DNA from: Symsagittifera roscoffensis
Taxonomy: Eukaryota > Xenacoelomorpha > Acoela > Convolutidae
Length of the DNA: 64,000 nt
Assembly: GCF_963678635.1 (NCBI RefSeq)
Contig: NC_087064.1
Span: 44,205,159 to 44,269,158 of the forward strand
Direction of reading: 5' to 3'
Shown here: piece by piece, positions 30,754 through 40,572 of the stretch
Layout of the letters: every line of letters begins with the position of its first letter
How positions within the stretch are numbered: position 1 is the stretch's first letter
The notes under the pieces: model-generated
What the model was told of the DNA's origin: nothing
Seen by the model: the letters and a program-made list of their open reading frames with translations, nothing else
The model's database searches: none
Position numbers and translations under genes: made by a program

Positions 30754-30765
30754 TACTCCCCGGAC
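30754..30765 (-). other. 3' polypurine-like tract of element B
   Basis: Minus-strand GTCCGGGGAGTA lies directly against the 3' LTR. It is identical to the sequence at the A2 3' LTR border. Confidence 0.65.
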
Positions 30766-31183
30766 TCAAGATCGATGTCCTCATCGCGCACTGTCTTCTG
30801 CCAGTGAGTCCCAGAAAAACCGAGTGTTGCTCAAGATACAGTGCCAGTGGTCATTTACAGAAGTTTGCAGCAGATTTAAGCTTATCTACACCCCAAAATT
30901 CACAGCCATTTAAAATTTTCACACTATTGCTAAACAGCAACCAAAATCTGCATACACCTGCACCCTTGAATTTTCGCTTTTCAAGCCAATCATTTTAAAA
31001 TCTCTTTTGTCCTATTCAATCAGGAAATTGTCATGCAGCATTTCGATTTATATAATAAATATAGTATATTAGTAACAATATTTGCTTTGTTAAAATTTCT
31101 TTTTCGTGAATTCAAGTTTCACTCGGATCCACGCTCAAGCCCCCCTTCCCTCTCAAGACTCAAGATCCATCCGATTTGCCCAT
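30766..31183 (-). other. Element B 3' untranslated region
   Basis: About 420 bp of AT-rich sequence lies between the ORF2 stop and the PPT. I see no coding region or repeat in it. Confidence 0.6.
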
Positions 31184-32488
31184 TCATCTCGTACTCTTCG
31201 CCTTGGAGGTACTGCATCCTGAAGTGCTAGATGCGGCAAACTGTCTCAACAGTTCCTCTTCACCATCGGAACTAATCACAATCTCCTCCCAAGCCTTCAG
31301 CTGTTCATAGGATCGCATCCATTCTCTCTGCTCCTGCAATCTCTTTGCTTGGTTGGGTAGTGCCTTCACCCTAGCTTCTCGGTTCAAGCAAAAGGAGTTG
31401 TGCAGGCTCAAGCTCACGTTCTTCGCCAGGTCTTCCTCTAGTATTGACTCCCTCGCTTTGGTATTGTCTCTAGACATCTTGCCCACTCTTTTCCATCCTG
31501 TCGTGATCGCATTACGATGGGTTAGCAGGGGTCTCTTGAAAGCTTCCGGCCCAATCTCGGCCTGGAACTGTCGATACTCCTTTTGATGTTTTCTCATGTG
31601 ATCTTTCGTTGTCATGTACAACCAAGACGTCAGTGTCGCCCGAAACCATGGAAAGTACCTCAAGCGACTCCATACGTGCCTGACTTCCGTCGGTATGGCG
31701 AATACTTTGCACGCAGTCTCAAACAACTCGAGTCTCCTGCTGTAGTCTATCGCGTATATTGACTCAGCCGTTGGCGTCGTCGCCTCCCGATACTTCGTTA
31801 TATTCTCTTCTATCCATCTCAGAGCTAACATCGTACTCACTACTAAGAGCGTCACCTTCTGCCGGTGATCCGGTAGTCCGATCGACCGAATCTCTTCCAC
31901 ATCCCACACCAGGCAAAGGTTCTTGTGATCTGGATACCACACCGTTTGTGCCAAACAGTGGCATGGGCATTCCCCATGAGAGATCTCAATGCTCCTGAGA
32001 TTACGCTCCCCTGAGGCTTCCAAGAGAGGCTCAAGCTCCATCATTTTCTCGTGCATCGTGTCGTTGTCTTCCAGGTTCGGAGTACTTCCCACAGGTTTCC
32101 CGATCACGTTTTGTCTCTCGTGATCGCTTGTGTTTTCTCTTTCCAACTTCAGAAGATCTTCTCCCCAGATTTCACTTAAGTCATCTCTCAATTCTCTTGG
32201 TACTGTCCCTTTGATTTTTCTCAACAACTTGTGCAAGTGATGCGACATCCGAGCCAACCTCACGCACTTGGGCACTGAGAAGGCCTTGTCCACCAGTATT
32301 CTCTGGCTGGACACTTCCACCATCGCCATGTGTAGCGGGTAGTGACTTCCGCACAAGTTGGCCATCATTGACCCTATCAGCGATTTCGCGTTCAATGGCA
32401 AGCCATAAGCTTCGCTCATGGGAAATCCCATTTCCGCCTCAAGACCAACCTTCCAGCTCCGGATGTGTTTTTGAGTCACCTGCAACAC
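31184..32488 (-). CDS. Element B ORF2, C-terminal part after a frameshift (434 codons)
   Basis: This is the continuation of ORF2 in another frame. In A2 the matching residues are fused to the upstream part in one frame, so this is not an independent gene. Conserved segments are AFSVPKCVRLARMS, CPCHCLAQTVWYP, FPWFRATLTSWLY, LLTHRNAITT and NVSLSLHNSFCLNRE. The sequence is mostly helical with scattered Trp and Cys. I do not recognise a domain. The tail is Ser/Gly-rich (SSTSGCSTSK). The frame change maps to the CCCCGGGG run at 32488-32495. Confidence 0.75.
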   Translation of the reverse strand: MLQVTQKHIRSWKVGLEAEMGFPMSEAYGLPLNAKSLIGSMMANLCGSHYPLHMAMVEVSSQRILVDKAFSVPKCVRLARMSHHLHKLLRKIKGTVPRELRDDLSEIWGEDLLKLERENTSDHERQNVIGKPVGSTPNLEDNDTMHEKMMELEPLLEASGERNLRSIEISHGECPCHCLAQTVWYPDHKNLCLVWDVEEIRSIGLPDHRQKVTLLVVSTMLALRWIEENITKYREATTPTAESIYAIDYSRRLELFETACKVFAIPTEVRHVWSRLRYFPWFRATLTSWLYMTTKDHMRKHQKEYRQFQAEIGPEAFKRPLLTHRNAITTGWKRVGKMSRDNTKARESILEEDLAKNVSLSLHNSFCLNREARVKALPNQAKRLQEQREWMRSYEQLKAWEEIVISSDGEEELLRQFAASSTSGCSTSKAKSTR

Positions 32489-35400
32489 CCCGGGGCCATG
32501 ATTCTACGCTCAACGCCGTCACTAAATGATGTTCAGATTCCAGTCTCTCCAGTGCCTGCAGACCACACATTCTCGAGAAGAATCCGAGAGCTGTCGCTAT
32601 ATTCACCGTGGTTCTCGCGTAACATTCCGCTGTTATTTGCACTTCACTTTTCTCCCTTTCTGTGATGTCTTCGAACCAAGTGACCAGGTCTTCTTTTTGA
32701 AACGACAGTATTCTGACGCATGACCGTCCATCGCAGATGTGCTCTCCGTTCCCACACGTCGAATCCAGACAGCTACCCGGCTCCAATTTCTTTGCTGACC
32801 CGGGGTCGCTCGTCCTTTCGCTTGGCTCTTGCATCTGGGGCGTGATTAGCTTGTGTAGCACACTCAACTTCGCCAGATCTTCATCTTCCGTTGGTGCTAA
32901 CCTCACTCGCTCGGTGGTTTCCTCGATTAGACTCGCATGGGGATGTGGACACCAGGAGGGTCTTAGTAGCTTCCATATCACTCCCAAGTTCGTAGTTAAC
33001 AAGCCATTTCCACCGCCCACGTTCACTTCAACCCTCTTGTTTGAGCGCGGTATGCTTATCACCTCTGGTGTTTTCTCAAGAATCAGGCCCAGGCTCGGCC
33101 CCTCTTTCTCCACCGCGTCTATCTCCATTATTCTTTCTGTCCAAAACTTCAGTAGCTCCGCTACCTCATGGTTTCTGTGGGCTCCTCCAGCTTCCGAGTC
33201 TAAGAAGGGATTGTAGGCTATTCCCATCACTCCAGACACATATTGGTATTCCCCCTTCTCACTGAGTCTCGAGTACTGTTCTGACGAGGCCAGGTTACGG
33301 TGAACATCATGTTCTTCCTCGAACTTCTTATTAGAGAACCTCCGTACCTCGTCCAGCTTTCGATGGTTCTCTAAGGATAGTCTGGAACCATCTTCTTTCT
33401 CTATTCCTGTACTCTGATATACGTTCAAGATGATCGTTGAGACTCTTTTCTCCATGGTTTTACTTCCACTTGCTCTCTGGTGGCATGCCAGGATGGTGCT
33501 ATCAGACATCATTGACATTATCCATCTCAAGAAACATGTGGCATCTTTTCTTCTAGCCAGGCTCAAGCCTGAATTGTCCCTGGCCACGTGTTGCATCAGT
33601 GCCTGATACACCTCTAGCTTCTTGCTTCCCAACTTCAGCCTGTCATACGAGGTCAATGTCTCCAACTCTATTCCCACCAGACTCCAGGTGAACATTAATT
33701 GTCCCGCAGTTCTAACGAAGGGATTCGCCATTAGTGGCGGTGCTGATGAGGATGTCCTCATCGCCTCTTCAAAATGATCCTTCAACAAACTCTGCCAGGA
33801 CCTCTTCAGATGACTTGCCATCTCTATCTTATTAACCTCGGCTTTTTGCTGGGTGGCCCAATTGCGTCGCCTGCGAGCTATTCCACTGTCCAACTTCTTC
33901 AAGCAGTCCTCCATTTCCTTCAATGTTTCGAGGGCCACCCACCACGTCCGGGAAGTGTTCCTCGTCTTGTTCCTCTCCAATGGATCACTCGTCACTCGTT
34001 TGCCCATGTCCTGATGTGCCTTCGAGATCCATTCTTTGCCGATCTCCACTTCCCCTACCTGTCCGTTCGTTGAACCTCTCTTCACGTTTACCTTCTGAGG
34101 CTTGAAGTCTTCTTCTGACGTCGAACTGGTGGAAACCTCTATTTCCTTTTCTACTTCAAGTGGTTTCCTGAGCTCCGAGCTGTTCTTGTATGCCGCCGTC
34201 TTGCATCGAGCCAAAACGATGGGCGCCGTCTCTCTCAAGTTTCCTTCCGAAACAGCATCCACTGAAGGACTACCCCATCCTTCCACTTCTCTCTTCCTCT
34301 TGCGAGTCTTCACATCGCTGCTCGAGGGTGTTGTGGCTATCATCATTGATTCGACCTCTCCATCCACTCCTTCCAACTCTTGCCTCCCCCCTGCTCGAGC
34401 CTTAAGGATATTAGTACTTTTAATCATATTACTAGTCCCAACCTTATCCCTTTTTATATCATCAACCATTTTATCCACAGTTTTTTGTTTCAGAGTAGAG
34501 CTGTCCTCACATTTCTCTTTTCTAGTCTTCGATCGTGCGTTCCTCAGCTCCACTAGCTTGTTCAGCAGCTCTTTTCTTGCTTTCTCATCCAGGCCCGTTC
34601 CTATCAGGAGCGGTTCCCCGAATCTCACTACTGCGTCCCACAGTTCCTTCTTGAACTTGTCCAGCGTCGTCTCGCTGCCCACTTCTCGATTGAATTCCCC
34701 CAGGAATTCCTGCCAAGCGTCATCCTCGAGAGATCCCAAGAATATGTCCCTGTTCCCTTCGAACGTGTTCTTCTCCCTTTCCTCCGAGCTCAAGAGTAAC
34801 ATCCCCATATTGAAGGTCTCACCTGCCAATGGCAACTCTAGGTTCTTCCGCGGGGACGGGTTCAGAGGTGGGGTGGCAGTATCTGCCCAATTCTCTTCGC
34901 TCAAGTCTTTCAACAGCTCTTGAGTGGTGAGTTCCTCCCCTGATGGCCCTGGTTCAGGCGTATTCCCCACCTCCATGTCTTCTCCAGCTTCACTGAGAGT
35001 TTCATCCATACTCTCTTCTTCTGATTCATTTCTTCTTCTCTCGAGAATTCTTTTGAATCGATCCTCAACGGGTCCACTCCTCTTGTTTCCAGGTGTGTCC
35101 ACGGACAGTGGTGATGGTGTCGTGGGATCCAGCTTTTTGTATTCCGTCAGTGCTACATGCAGTTGACCTGCTGCATCTAGTTCTGTTCCTTCCTGTCTTA
35201 TTTCCACCTGTTCCAAGCCATAGGGCGCCTTATATTTTCTCGTGGCAAATTTCATGTCGTCCACCAGTGCGACGTGCCCCTCCATCACGATCATCCTGCC
35301 ATCATCCCATATGGGTAACATGTTCTCAAGTCCCTCCTTCTCAAGAGTTCTCAAGACCTTCCGCACCTCATACCCTGGGGGCTGCGAACCTCTACTCTTT

Positions 35401-38400
35401 TTCGCTTGCGTCGTCCACGAATTTACCTTCATCTCGCTGGTATGGAAGTAGACCGCCGCCGTGTAGCCAATGAACAGGGGGTCCCAGCCATCAGTGAAAT
35501 CCTTCTGCATTTCCTCCGTCGTCATCCTCGCCATTATGGAGGGAACTACCAAGGGACTATTCATTCCTAAGGTCATCCTCCTGACTATTGGGAACTCAGG
35601 CATGGTGGCCGGGAGGATTTCTTTCTCCATTATGGTCTCCAGCTCCCTCTTCACCAGTGCGAAGCATTCCTTCCAGGCAGGAATTCTCAAGATTTCTCGT
35701 CCGTCCGCCGTCAATGGGTTCAAGTTCCAGAATTTGGGATACATTTCAATGGGACCCTCTCGCTTGCCTCCCATTCTACATTGCATTTGCCCCCTGAAGT
35801 TGTACACTATCAGCTCGGCATCTTTCACCTTTCCAAAGAGTATCGTGTTGCTCATACGCGCCCTGAGCCTCTCCTGCTGACACCAATTCAGCGCTGTACC
35901 ATCCAGTACGCTGATGAGACTCAAGTGCGTCACCGAGTGACGATAAGTTATCACCAGGGGATCTGGAAACGCGTACGTCACTGCTGGACCATAGATGCAG
36001 GTCACCACCTCCTCTAGACCCCGGATTATCCCCATTGGGTCCGACCTCATTGCCAGACACAGGTCCGTCAACAGAGGCATCCCTCTGTTCGCCTTCTCCC
36101 ATTCTTCTCTCGAGGTTGGGTTCTCATCTTCACCCGTCATGTATCGATTCTGCATCATGAGGTATTGCACCAGCAGTGTCTTCAACCCTGCGGCACACTT
36201 GTAGGAGCTGGTTTCAATGCTCGTGTGGACTCTCCCCATAGACAGAGGTTCTCCATATTCCATTAACCGATGAAACGACACCAATTCCCCATGGGTCAAG
36301 AGCACTAGTGCCAGGTACCCATCAACTCGAAGTGTCTCCACTCCCCGACTAAACATGTATGCTGGACCCATGTTGAACAAGTATCTGGGGTAGACCAAAT
36401 ACAGGGCCAAGAGCAGGCTGATGGGCATGCCCAGTATCTCCTGCACGAAGGCTCCAAAGATAGTCGCCGTGGTACCGAATACTCCTGCCAAGAATTCCTT
36501 CTCCCAGCAAGGACTCAAGAACTTGAGAATCTCGTAATCCCTCCGAGTCTTCAATTCGCCTTTGGCGTGCTCTCTCCAGAACCCTGCGATCGTCACTTCA
36601 TTGGCGGCCGAGACAAATCTAGCCACCGTCATGTCTCTTACTTCGGCCAGCTCCAGTTGCTTCTCTAGGAAACTCCAGACTTGCTTCACGAGGAGTGGTG
36701 CTTCCTCCCTTGTCTTATTCGTGGCGTTCTCCAGCCTTGGTGTCAAAAATGGCCACCAGCCATTCTCTTGAGTCAAACGATATTTCAACGATCCTAATTG
36801 CTTTTCCGTCTCGGCCACATTTCTTCTCTCGTTACTGGGACCTCTAGACTTGCTGGTGGAGTTCGTGATCTTTACATCCATACTCCGAAACCACAGGCTG
36901 GCCGTTAATTTGCTTATCGCCGGGTGATCGTCCCCGATGACTGGGCTGAACTTGAGCTGCCTGGCAAAGTTCGATATCTCTAGCAAGAGCACCTCGTCTA
37001 ATACGATCAGGATGTCGGCTAGTCCATAAAAGCCCCTCAGTGCATGAGATACATCCGCCCATGCCGCCGCCAATTCTGACTTGCGAAGCCTCAGGTTCGA
37101 TGGCTCCAACTCCCGATTGGGGGCTGCCATTAGAATCCGCCATTCACTCCCTTCTGCTATCAGGATCAAGACCGCGTACACGAACTGTAGGGCGGGTGGC
37201 ATATTCGCGTATCCAGGGGATGTGGTAAACACCACCTTCGTCTTGGACCCGAATCTCGAGACAACATTCTCTTGCACTTCATTCATCGCCGCAAACAACG
37301 CTTGAATGGCTTCCCATATCTTCCTCGATGTCGGAATTTCATCCCCCTTTAGTTGCTCAAGAAGTCCCATCGCGTGCAGGTGATCATTCATCCCTGCAAA
37401 CAATAGCAGTTCAGGTTCACAGGGCATCTCCGACTTTATTGCCACTACCAGAGTTAACATCTGATTCAATTCAGCTCCTGGCAAAGAGTATATCAAAGTC
37501 TCCGGCCAGAACAACTTGGGAGACGTTCCTTCGAAGTCTGATCCCGCCACAATGACTACTCTCGCAGCAGCTGGGTCTGCTCTATCATACACTGCCAGGG
37601 TTTTGGCCAGCTGGGTACTCCCACAGGGCTTCCCGTACCTGGGATCTTCCGCCAATTTCGAGCCTTCGTAAGCGGCATCTGGCAATCCCGTTCCTCCCGG
37701 ATTGAGTAGCTTGTCTACCACCTTCAACTGTGCCGGGGTTGCCAACCTGATTCTGGCGATGCTAGTTCGGTGCTTGGGAGGTTCTGCTATAAGTCCCGGA
37801 CTCCCCAGCAGCTTGAGAGGTCTGTAATTAATGGGTCCCATGATCGTTTTTGTGGGAATTCCCGTCAGGTCTGTGGTCTCCATCAACTTCGCTCTCGAGA
37901 AGTGCGCCTCATGAGCTTTCAACCAGTCCACGCAATGATGCCTATTCAAGTCCTCGTGTGATACTCGTTCGATCCCCAGGGTTTCCGCCAATTCTTGCCT
38001 GCATTCCAAACTCTCTAGATCCAGTTCTTTCACCTTCTCGGGATATCTCAAGCGAGCGGTCTCCATAGACTTATTTTCCCGTTTGCTCTCTGCCACTACC
38101 ACTGAGGATATCGCCGAGCTTGGAGGTGTTGATGACGTCACCTCCTCAGACTCCATTGGCGTGGCACTCTGCAATCTGGTCTGGCTGCTCCTTGAACTGT
38201 CTCTAGTGTCAACTCTCGGTCCCAAGCGACCAGCCAAGGCCCTCGAGGCAAGGAATGGTGGGTTGGGAGGTGGTCCTAAAGTGAATTGTGCTGTCTCCAG
38301 CAGGTCCGCCTCTAGCGTGTTTATGTGTTCCTGGAAGACGTCGTTCAGCCACTCCGCTCCCCTTGGCCTATCGAAATGGATTCCATCTTTTGAGGTGTCT

Positions 38401-40064
38401 TCAGGGAATCCCTTTTTCTCCATACGTTCTGCTATGTCCAACAGCCTGAGAGGAAGCACACTCTTTCGGTGTATGTCTCGGATCACCTTGTTCAGGCTCC
38501 GCACCTTCTGGTTCATCTCTAGGGCGTGCTGATCAAACATCATGTTGTAGGGGACCGTGCATACCGTCAGCAGGATGGGATCCATCTGGATCCTCAGTTC
38601 CTCAAGAAGGCAGCTCATCTTGTCGCACAACCTCGTTATTTTCCTCGCTTCTCCCCTTGACACGTCGTTGGTCCCAACCATCAGGGTCACTGTGTAAACT
38701 TTGGTCATCCCTAGCATGTCCAGGGTTGCCAACATCTGTGGCGTGGCAGCTCCAGCGAAACTCAAGACTCCTGTCTGCCAATGTGACCGTATCTGGGTCA
38801 ACACCCGCACCAGGCTATCCCCTATAATTAGGTGAACTGCACCCTCTGGCACACGAGGTGGCGCTAGATACTCCACCCAGGCTGCGTCATGGAAGCAGTC
38901 CCTCCTGGCTCCCTGTTCCGCACTCCAGTCCAGCCGATTGTGCCTGTGGTAGTTCCCTTCTGTATTCTTCTTATAGCTCGCGATCACGACATTCCTGACC
39001 GGCTGTTCCCTCCAAGTTGGGGGAAGCTCTGGCCTTGTCGATCTTTCACGACTCTGCTGCTGCAATTTCTCGCCTAGCTCCTTCAGGCGCGATGAGGCGC
39101 CGCTCACCTGACTGCCACTCGAGGTCGAGGTTGGGGTATATCCTGGTAACACCACATCCATCAGGGGACGTACAGGTTGTGTCTTTAGGTTGCGCAGGGA
39201 AGGCGTCACGTCATTCGGTATCCAGACCTCCAACCCTTCACTCATGTGTTCTCTGGCCTCGCGGTCAAGGTTGAACCGTCCTCTAGCCCTGGGAGCTTCA
39301 TCCACCTCCATGCGCGACTCTGGCCTCGAGCTGGTCACCACTCGTTCGTTTGACCTGGCTCCCTTCTGTGCGTCAAGCTCGCGTTGTCGCTGTTCTATCC
39401 TTTCCAACTCCGACTTCAATTGATAACGATTCGCGACGTTCTCCCGCACCCTTAACTCCTGTTGATGCTCAGCTTTTTGTATCTCAAGCAACCTCAGAGC
39501 TTGGTCTCGCTCATTGACCGCCTGGTCCCTTTCCAGCTGAACCTTCTCCCGATCCAGATTTGCCTGATCCCGATCGAGGTTCGCCTTATTCCTTTCCTTC
39601 TGCGTCTTCTCGAGCTCTTTCTTTAGAACACCTAGATCCGGATATGCCTCGGTCGTCTGTTGCATTCGTGACATCGATGGCACCCTACTCGAGCTCTGGC
39701 TGGTGGACCTTACTGTTGGCCTAGTCGGTAGTGGGAATTCCCCTGCGCCATATTCGGTGTTGTTATTCAGGCCAGGATTCCTTGCCAAGTCAAAACCCCT
39801 TACTCCTCCATCCACATTCCAAGACAACCATCTGGTCTGTTCTTGGTTCGATATTCCCTCGGTGGTGTAGCCGATCATCAAGACAGCCTCCGTTGCAGAC
39901 TCCCTGCACTCACCCTGGTCCTCCAACTGGAGGATGGCATTCAGCATCACCGCCATTCTCTCGTCTATTTGGGTATAGTCCAAGTCCCTCAGGCGCCTGT
40001 ATAGCTCATCAAGAGTGGGCTTCCTCAGGGCCGCGGGCACGGAGTTCCAGAATCGGTCTGCCAT
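32439..40064 (-). CDS. Element B ORF2: giant protein with SGNH hydrolase domain (2541 codons)
   Basis: This is a giant second ORF in the place of env. Residues 1-100 are a helical N-terminus. Residues 145-235 are a coiled coil rich in LDRDQ/ERDQ repeats. The SGNH hydrolase domain spans about 405-585: HLIIGDSLVRVL (Ser417), SFAGAATPQML (Gly438), MVGTNDVSRG (Asn466), DGIHFD (Asp560, His563). A second SGNH-like region at about 830-1060 has VAGSDF, FAGMNDHLH and GDDHP. Hydrophobic segments lie at about 1190-1240, an acidic Ser/Glu-rich region at about 1680-1800, and a C-x4-H-x-C-x4-C motif near the end (about 32727-32765). No signal peptide is seen. It is conserved with A2 ORF2 in all these features, so it is a family trait. 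The function is unknown; esterase activity is inferred from motifs only. Confidence 0.85.
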   Translation of the reverse strand: MADRFWNSVPAALRKPTLDELYRRLRDLDYTQIDERMAVMLNAILQLEDQGECRESATEAVLMIGYTTEGISNQEQTRWLSWNVDGGVRGFDLARNPGLNNNTEYGAGEFPLPTRPTVRSTSQSSSRVPSMSRMQQTTEAYPDLGVLKKELEKTQKERNKANLDRDQANLDREKVQLERDQAVNERDQALRLLEIQKAEHQQELRVRENVANRYQLKSELERIEQRQRELDAQKGARSNERVVTSSRPESRMEVDEAPRARGRFNLDREAREHMSEGLEVWIPNDVTPSLRNLKTQPVRPLMDVVLPGYTPTSTSSGSQVSGASSRLKELGEKLQQQSRERSTRPELPPTWREQPVRNVVIASYKKNTEGNYHRHNRLDWSAEQGARRDCFHDAAWVEYLAPPRVPEGAVHLIIGDSLVRVLTQIRSHWQTGVLSFAGAATPQMLATLDMLGMTKVYTVTLMVGTNDVSRGEARKITRLCDKMSCLLEELRIQMDPILLTVCTVPYNMMFDQHALEMNQKVRSLNKVIRDIHRKSVLPLRLLDIAERMEKKGFPEDTSKDGIHFDRPRGAEWLNDVFQEHINTLEADLLETAQFTLGPPPNPPFLASRALAGRLGPRVDTRDSSRSSQTRLQSATPMESEEVTSSTPPSSAISSVVVAESKRENKSMETARLRYPEKVKELDLESLECRQELAETLGIERVSHEDLNRHHCVDWLKAHEAHFSRAKLMETTDLTGIPTKTIMGPINYRPLKLLGSPGLIAEPPKHRTSIARIRLATPAQLKVVDKLLNPGGTGLPDAAYEGSKLAEDPRYGKPCGSTQLAKTLAVYDRADPAAARVVIVAGSDFEGTSPKLFWPETLIYSLPGAELNQMLTLVVAIKSEMPCEPELLLFAGMNDHLHAMGLLEQLKGDEIPTSRKIWEAIQALFAAMNEVQENVVSRFGSKTKVVFTTSPGYANMPPALQFVYAVLILIAEGSEWRILMAAPNRELEPSNLRLRKSELAAAWADVSHALRGFYGLADILIVLDEVLLLEISNFARQLKFSPVIGDDHPAISKLTASLWFRSMDVKITNSTSKSRGPSNERRNVAETEKQLGSLKYRLTQENGWWPFLTPRLENATNKTREEAPLLVKQVWSFLEKQLELAEVRDMTVARFVSAANEVTIAGFWREHAKGELKTRRDYEILKFLSPCWEKEFLAGVFGTTATIFGAFVQEILGMPISLLLALYLVYPRYLFNMGPAYMFSRGVETLRVDGYLALVLLTHGELVSFHRLMEYGEPLSMGRVHTSIETSSYKCAAGLKTLLVQYLMMQNRYMTGEDENPTSREEWEKANRGMPLLTDLCLAMRSDPMGIIRGLEEVVTCIYGPAVTYAFPDPLVITYRHSVTHLSLISVLDGTALNWCQQERLRARMSNTILFGKVKDAELIVYNFRGQMQCRMGGKREGPIEMYPKFWNLNPLTADGREILRIPAWKECFALVKRELETIMEKEILPATMPEFPIVRRMTLGMNSPLVVPSIMARMTTEEMQKDFTDGWDPLFIGYTAAVYFHTSEMKVNSWTTQAKKSRGSQPPGYEVRKVLRTLEKEGLENMLPIWDDGRMIVMEGHVALVDDMKFATRKYKAPYGLEQVEIRQEGTELDAAGQLHVALTEYKKLDPTTPSPLSVDTPGNKRSGPVEDRFKRILERRRNESEEESMDETLSEAGEDMEVGNTPEPGPSGEELTTQELLKDLSEENWADTATPPLNPSPRKNLELPLAGETFNMGMLLLSSEEREKNTFEGNRDIFLGSLEDDAWQEFLGEFNREVGSETTLDKFKKELWDAVVRFGEPLLIGTGLDEKARKELLNKLVELRNARSKTRKEKCEDSSTLKQKTVDKMVDDIKRDKVGTSNMIKSTNILKARAGGRQELEGVDGEVESMMIATTPSSSDVKTRKRKREVEGWGSPSVDAVSEGNLRETAPIVLARCKTAAYKNSSELRKPLEVEKEIEVSTSSTSEEDFKPQKVNVKRGSTNGQVGEVEIGKEWISKAHQDMGKRVTSDPLERNKTRNTSRTWWVALETLKEMEDCLKKLDSGIARRRRNWATQQKAEVNKIEMASHLKRSWQSLLKDHFEEAMRTSSSAPPLMANPFVRTAGQLMFTWSLVGIELETLTSYDRLKLGSKKLEVYQALMQHVARDNSGLSLARRKDATCFLRWIMSMMSDSTILACHQRASGSKTMEKRVSTIILNVYQSTGIEKEDGSRLSLENHRKLDEVRRFSNKKFEEEHDVHRNLASSEQYSRLSEKGEYQYVSGVMGIAYNPFLDSEAGGAHRNHEVAELLKFWTERIMEIDAVEKEGPSLGLILEKTPEVISIPRSNKRVEVNVGGGNGLLTTNLGVIWKLLRPSWCPHPHASLIEETTERVRLAPTEDEDLAKLSVLHKLITPQMQEPSERTSDPGSAKKLEPGSCLDSTCGNGEHICDGRSCVRILSFQKEDLVTWFEDITEREKSEVQITAECYARTTVNIATALGFFSRMCGLQALERLESEHHLVTALSVESWPRGVAGDSKTHPELEGWS
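38376..38833 (-). other. SGNH hydrolase domain core of element B ORF2
   Basis: This covers block I (GDS at residues 415-417) to block V (DGIHFD, Asp560/His563). The four SGNH residues Ser, Gly, Asn and His are all present, in correct order and with plausible spacing. Esterase domains of this fold are known from ORF1 of some CR1/L2 LINEs, but I do not know them as a standard part of Gypsy elements. Confidence 0.82.
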
Positions 40065-40572
40065 TCTTTGTAACTTCGGGATGTATGTAGGTAGATGTTA
40101 ACCAGCTCAAGAATTACCTTACCAACTCAAGAATTACCTTACCAACTCAAGAATTACCTAAAACTGTTCTCTTGCAAGTACTTGCTGTAGATTCGGATTA
40201 TCGCGTGTTCAATCAAGATTCTCTCTTTCTGTTACTCGCTTGAGTGTAGTTGGATTTTCAACTTTGTTTTTCAAACTTGATCTGAAAACAGAAAGCTCAT
40301 TAAAACTTAGCATGTCACGTTCCTAACCTAGAGACCCCCCTTCTACCCATCTGGTTAAAATCTTATCATTCTCATATCACTTAAAGCAATTCGATTGGAT
40401 TTTCCCTTAAGAACATGCAGATTCATTTTATGTTTTAGCACCATCAATTCTTTCTTTTAAAATTCAATTGTCATGCCAATCACATCTTAAGATCCCTTTA
40501 CCTGCGCCGCACCCCAGTACCTAACTCAAGACTCCTCCCTCACACCCGACCTGATACCTCCCTGTACCCGAC
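40065..40572 (-). other. Element B pol-ORF2 intergenic region
   Basis: This is 508 bp without an ORF. It contains three direct 20-bp repeats (ACCAACTCAAGAATTACCTT) at 40101-40160, just upstream of the ORF2 ATG in transcript sense. It may hold a splice acceptor or internal promoter; none can be proven. Confidence 0.55.
40101..40160. repeat. 20-bp x3 tandem repeat before ORF2
   Basis: There are three successive copies of AC-CA(G/A)CTCAAGAATTACC-T(T/A), about 40 bp upstream of the ORF2 start codon on the minus strand. Confidence 0.85.

Noticed and set aside
13949-40064. ORF2 as an env gene
   Set aside because: No N-terminal signal peptide, no furin site or fusion peptide pattern, and a clear cytosolic-type SGNH domain; only position is env-like.
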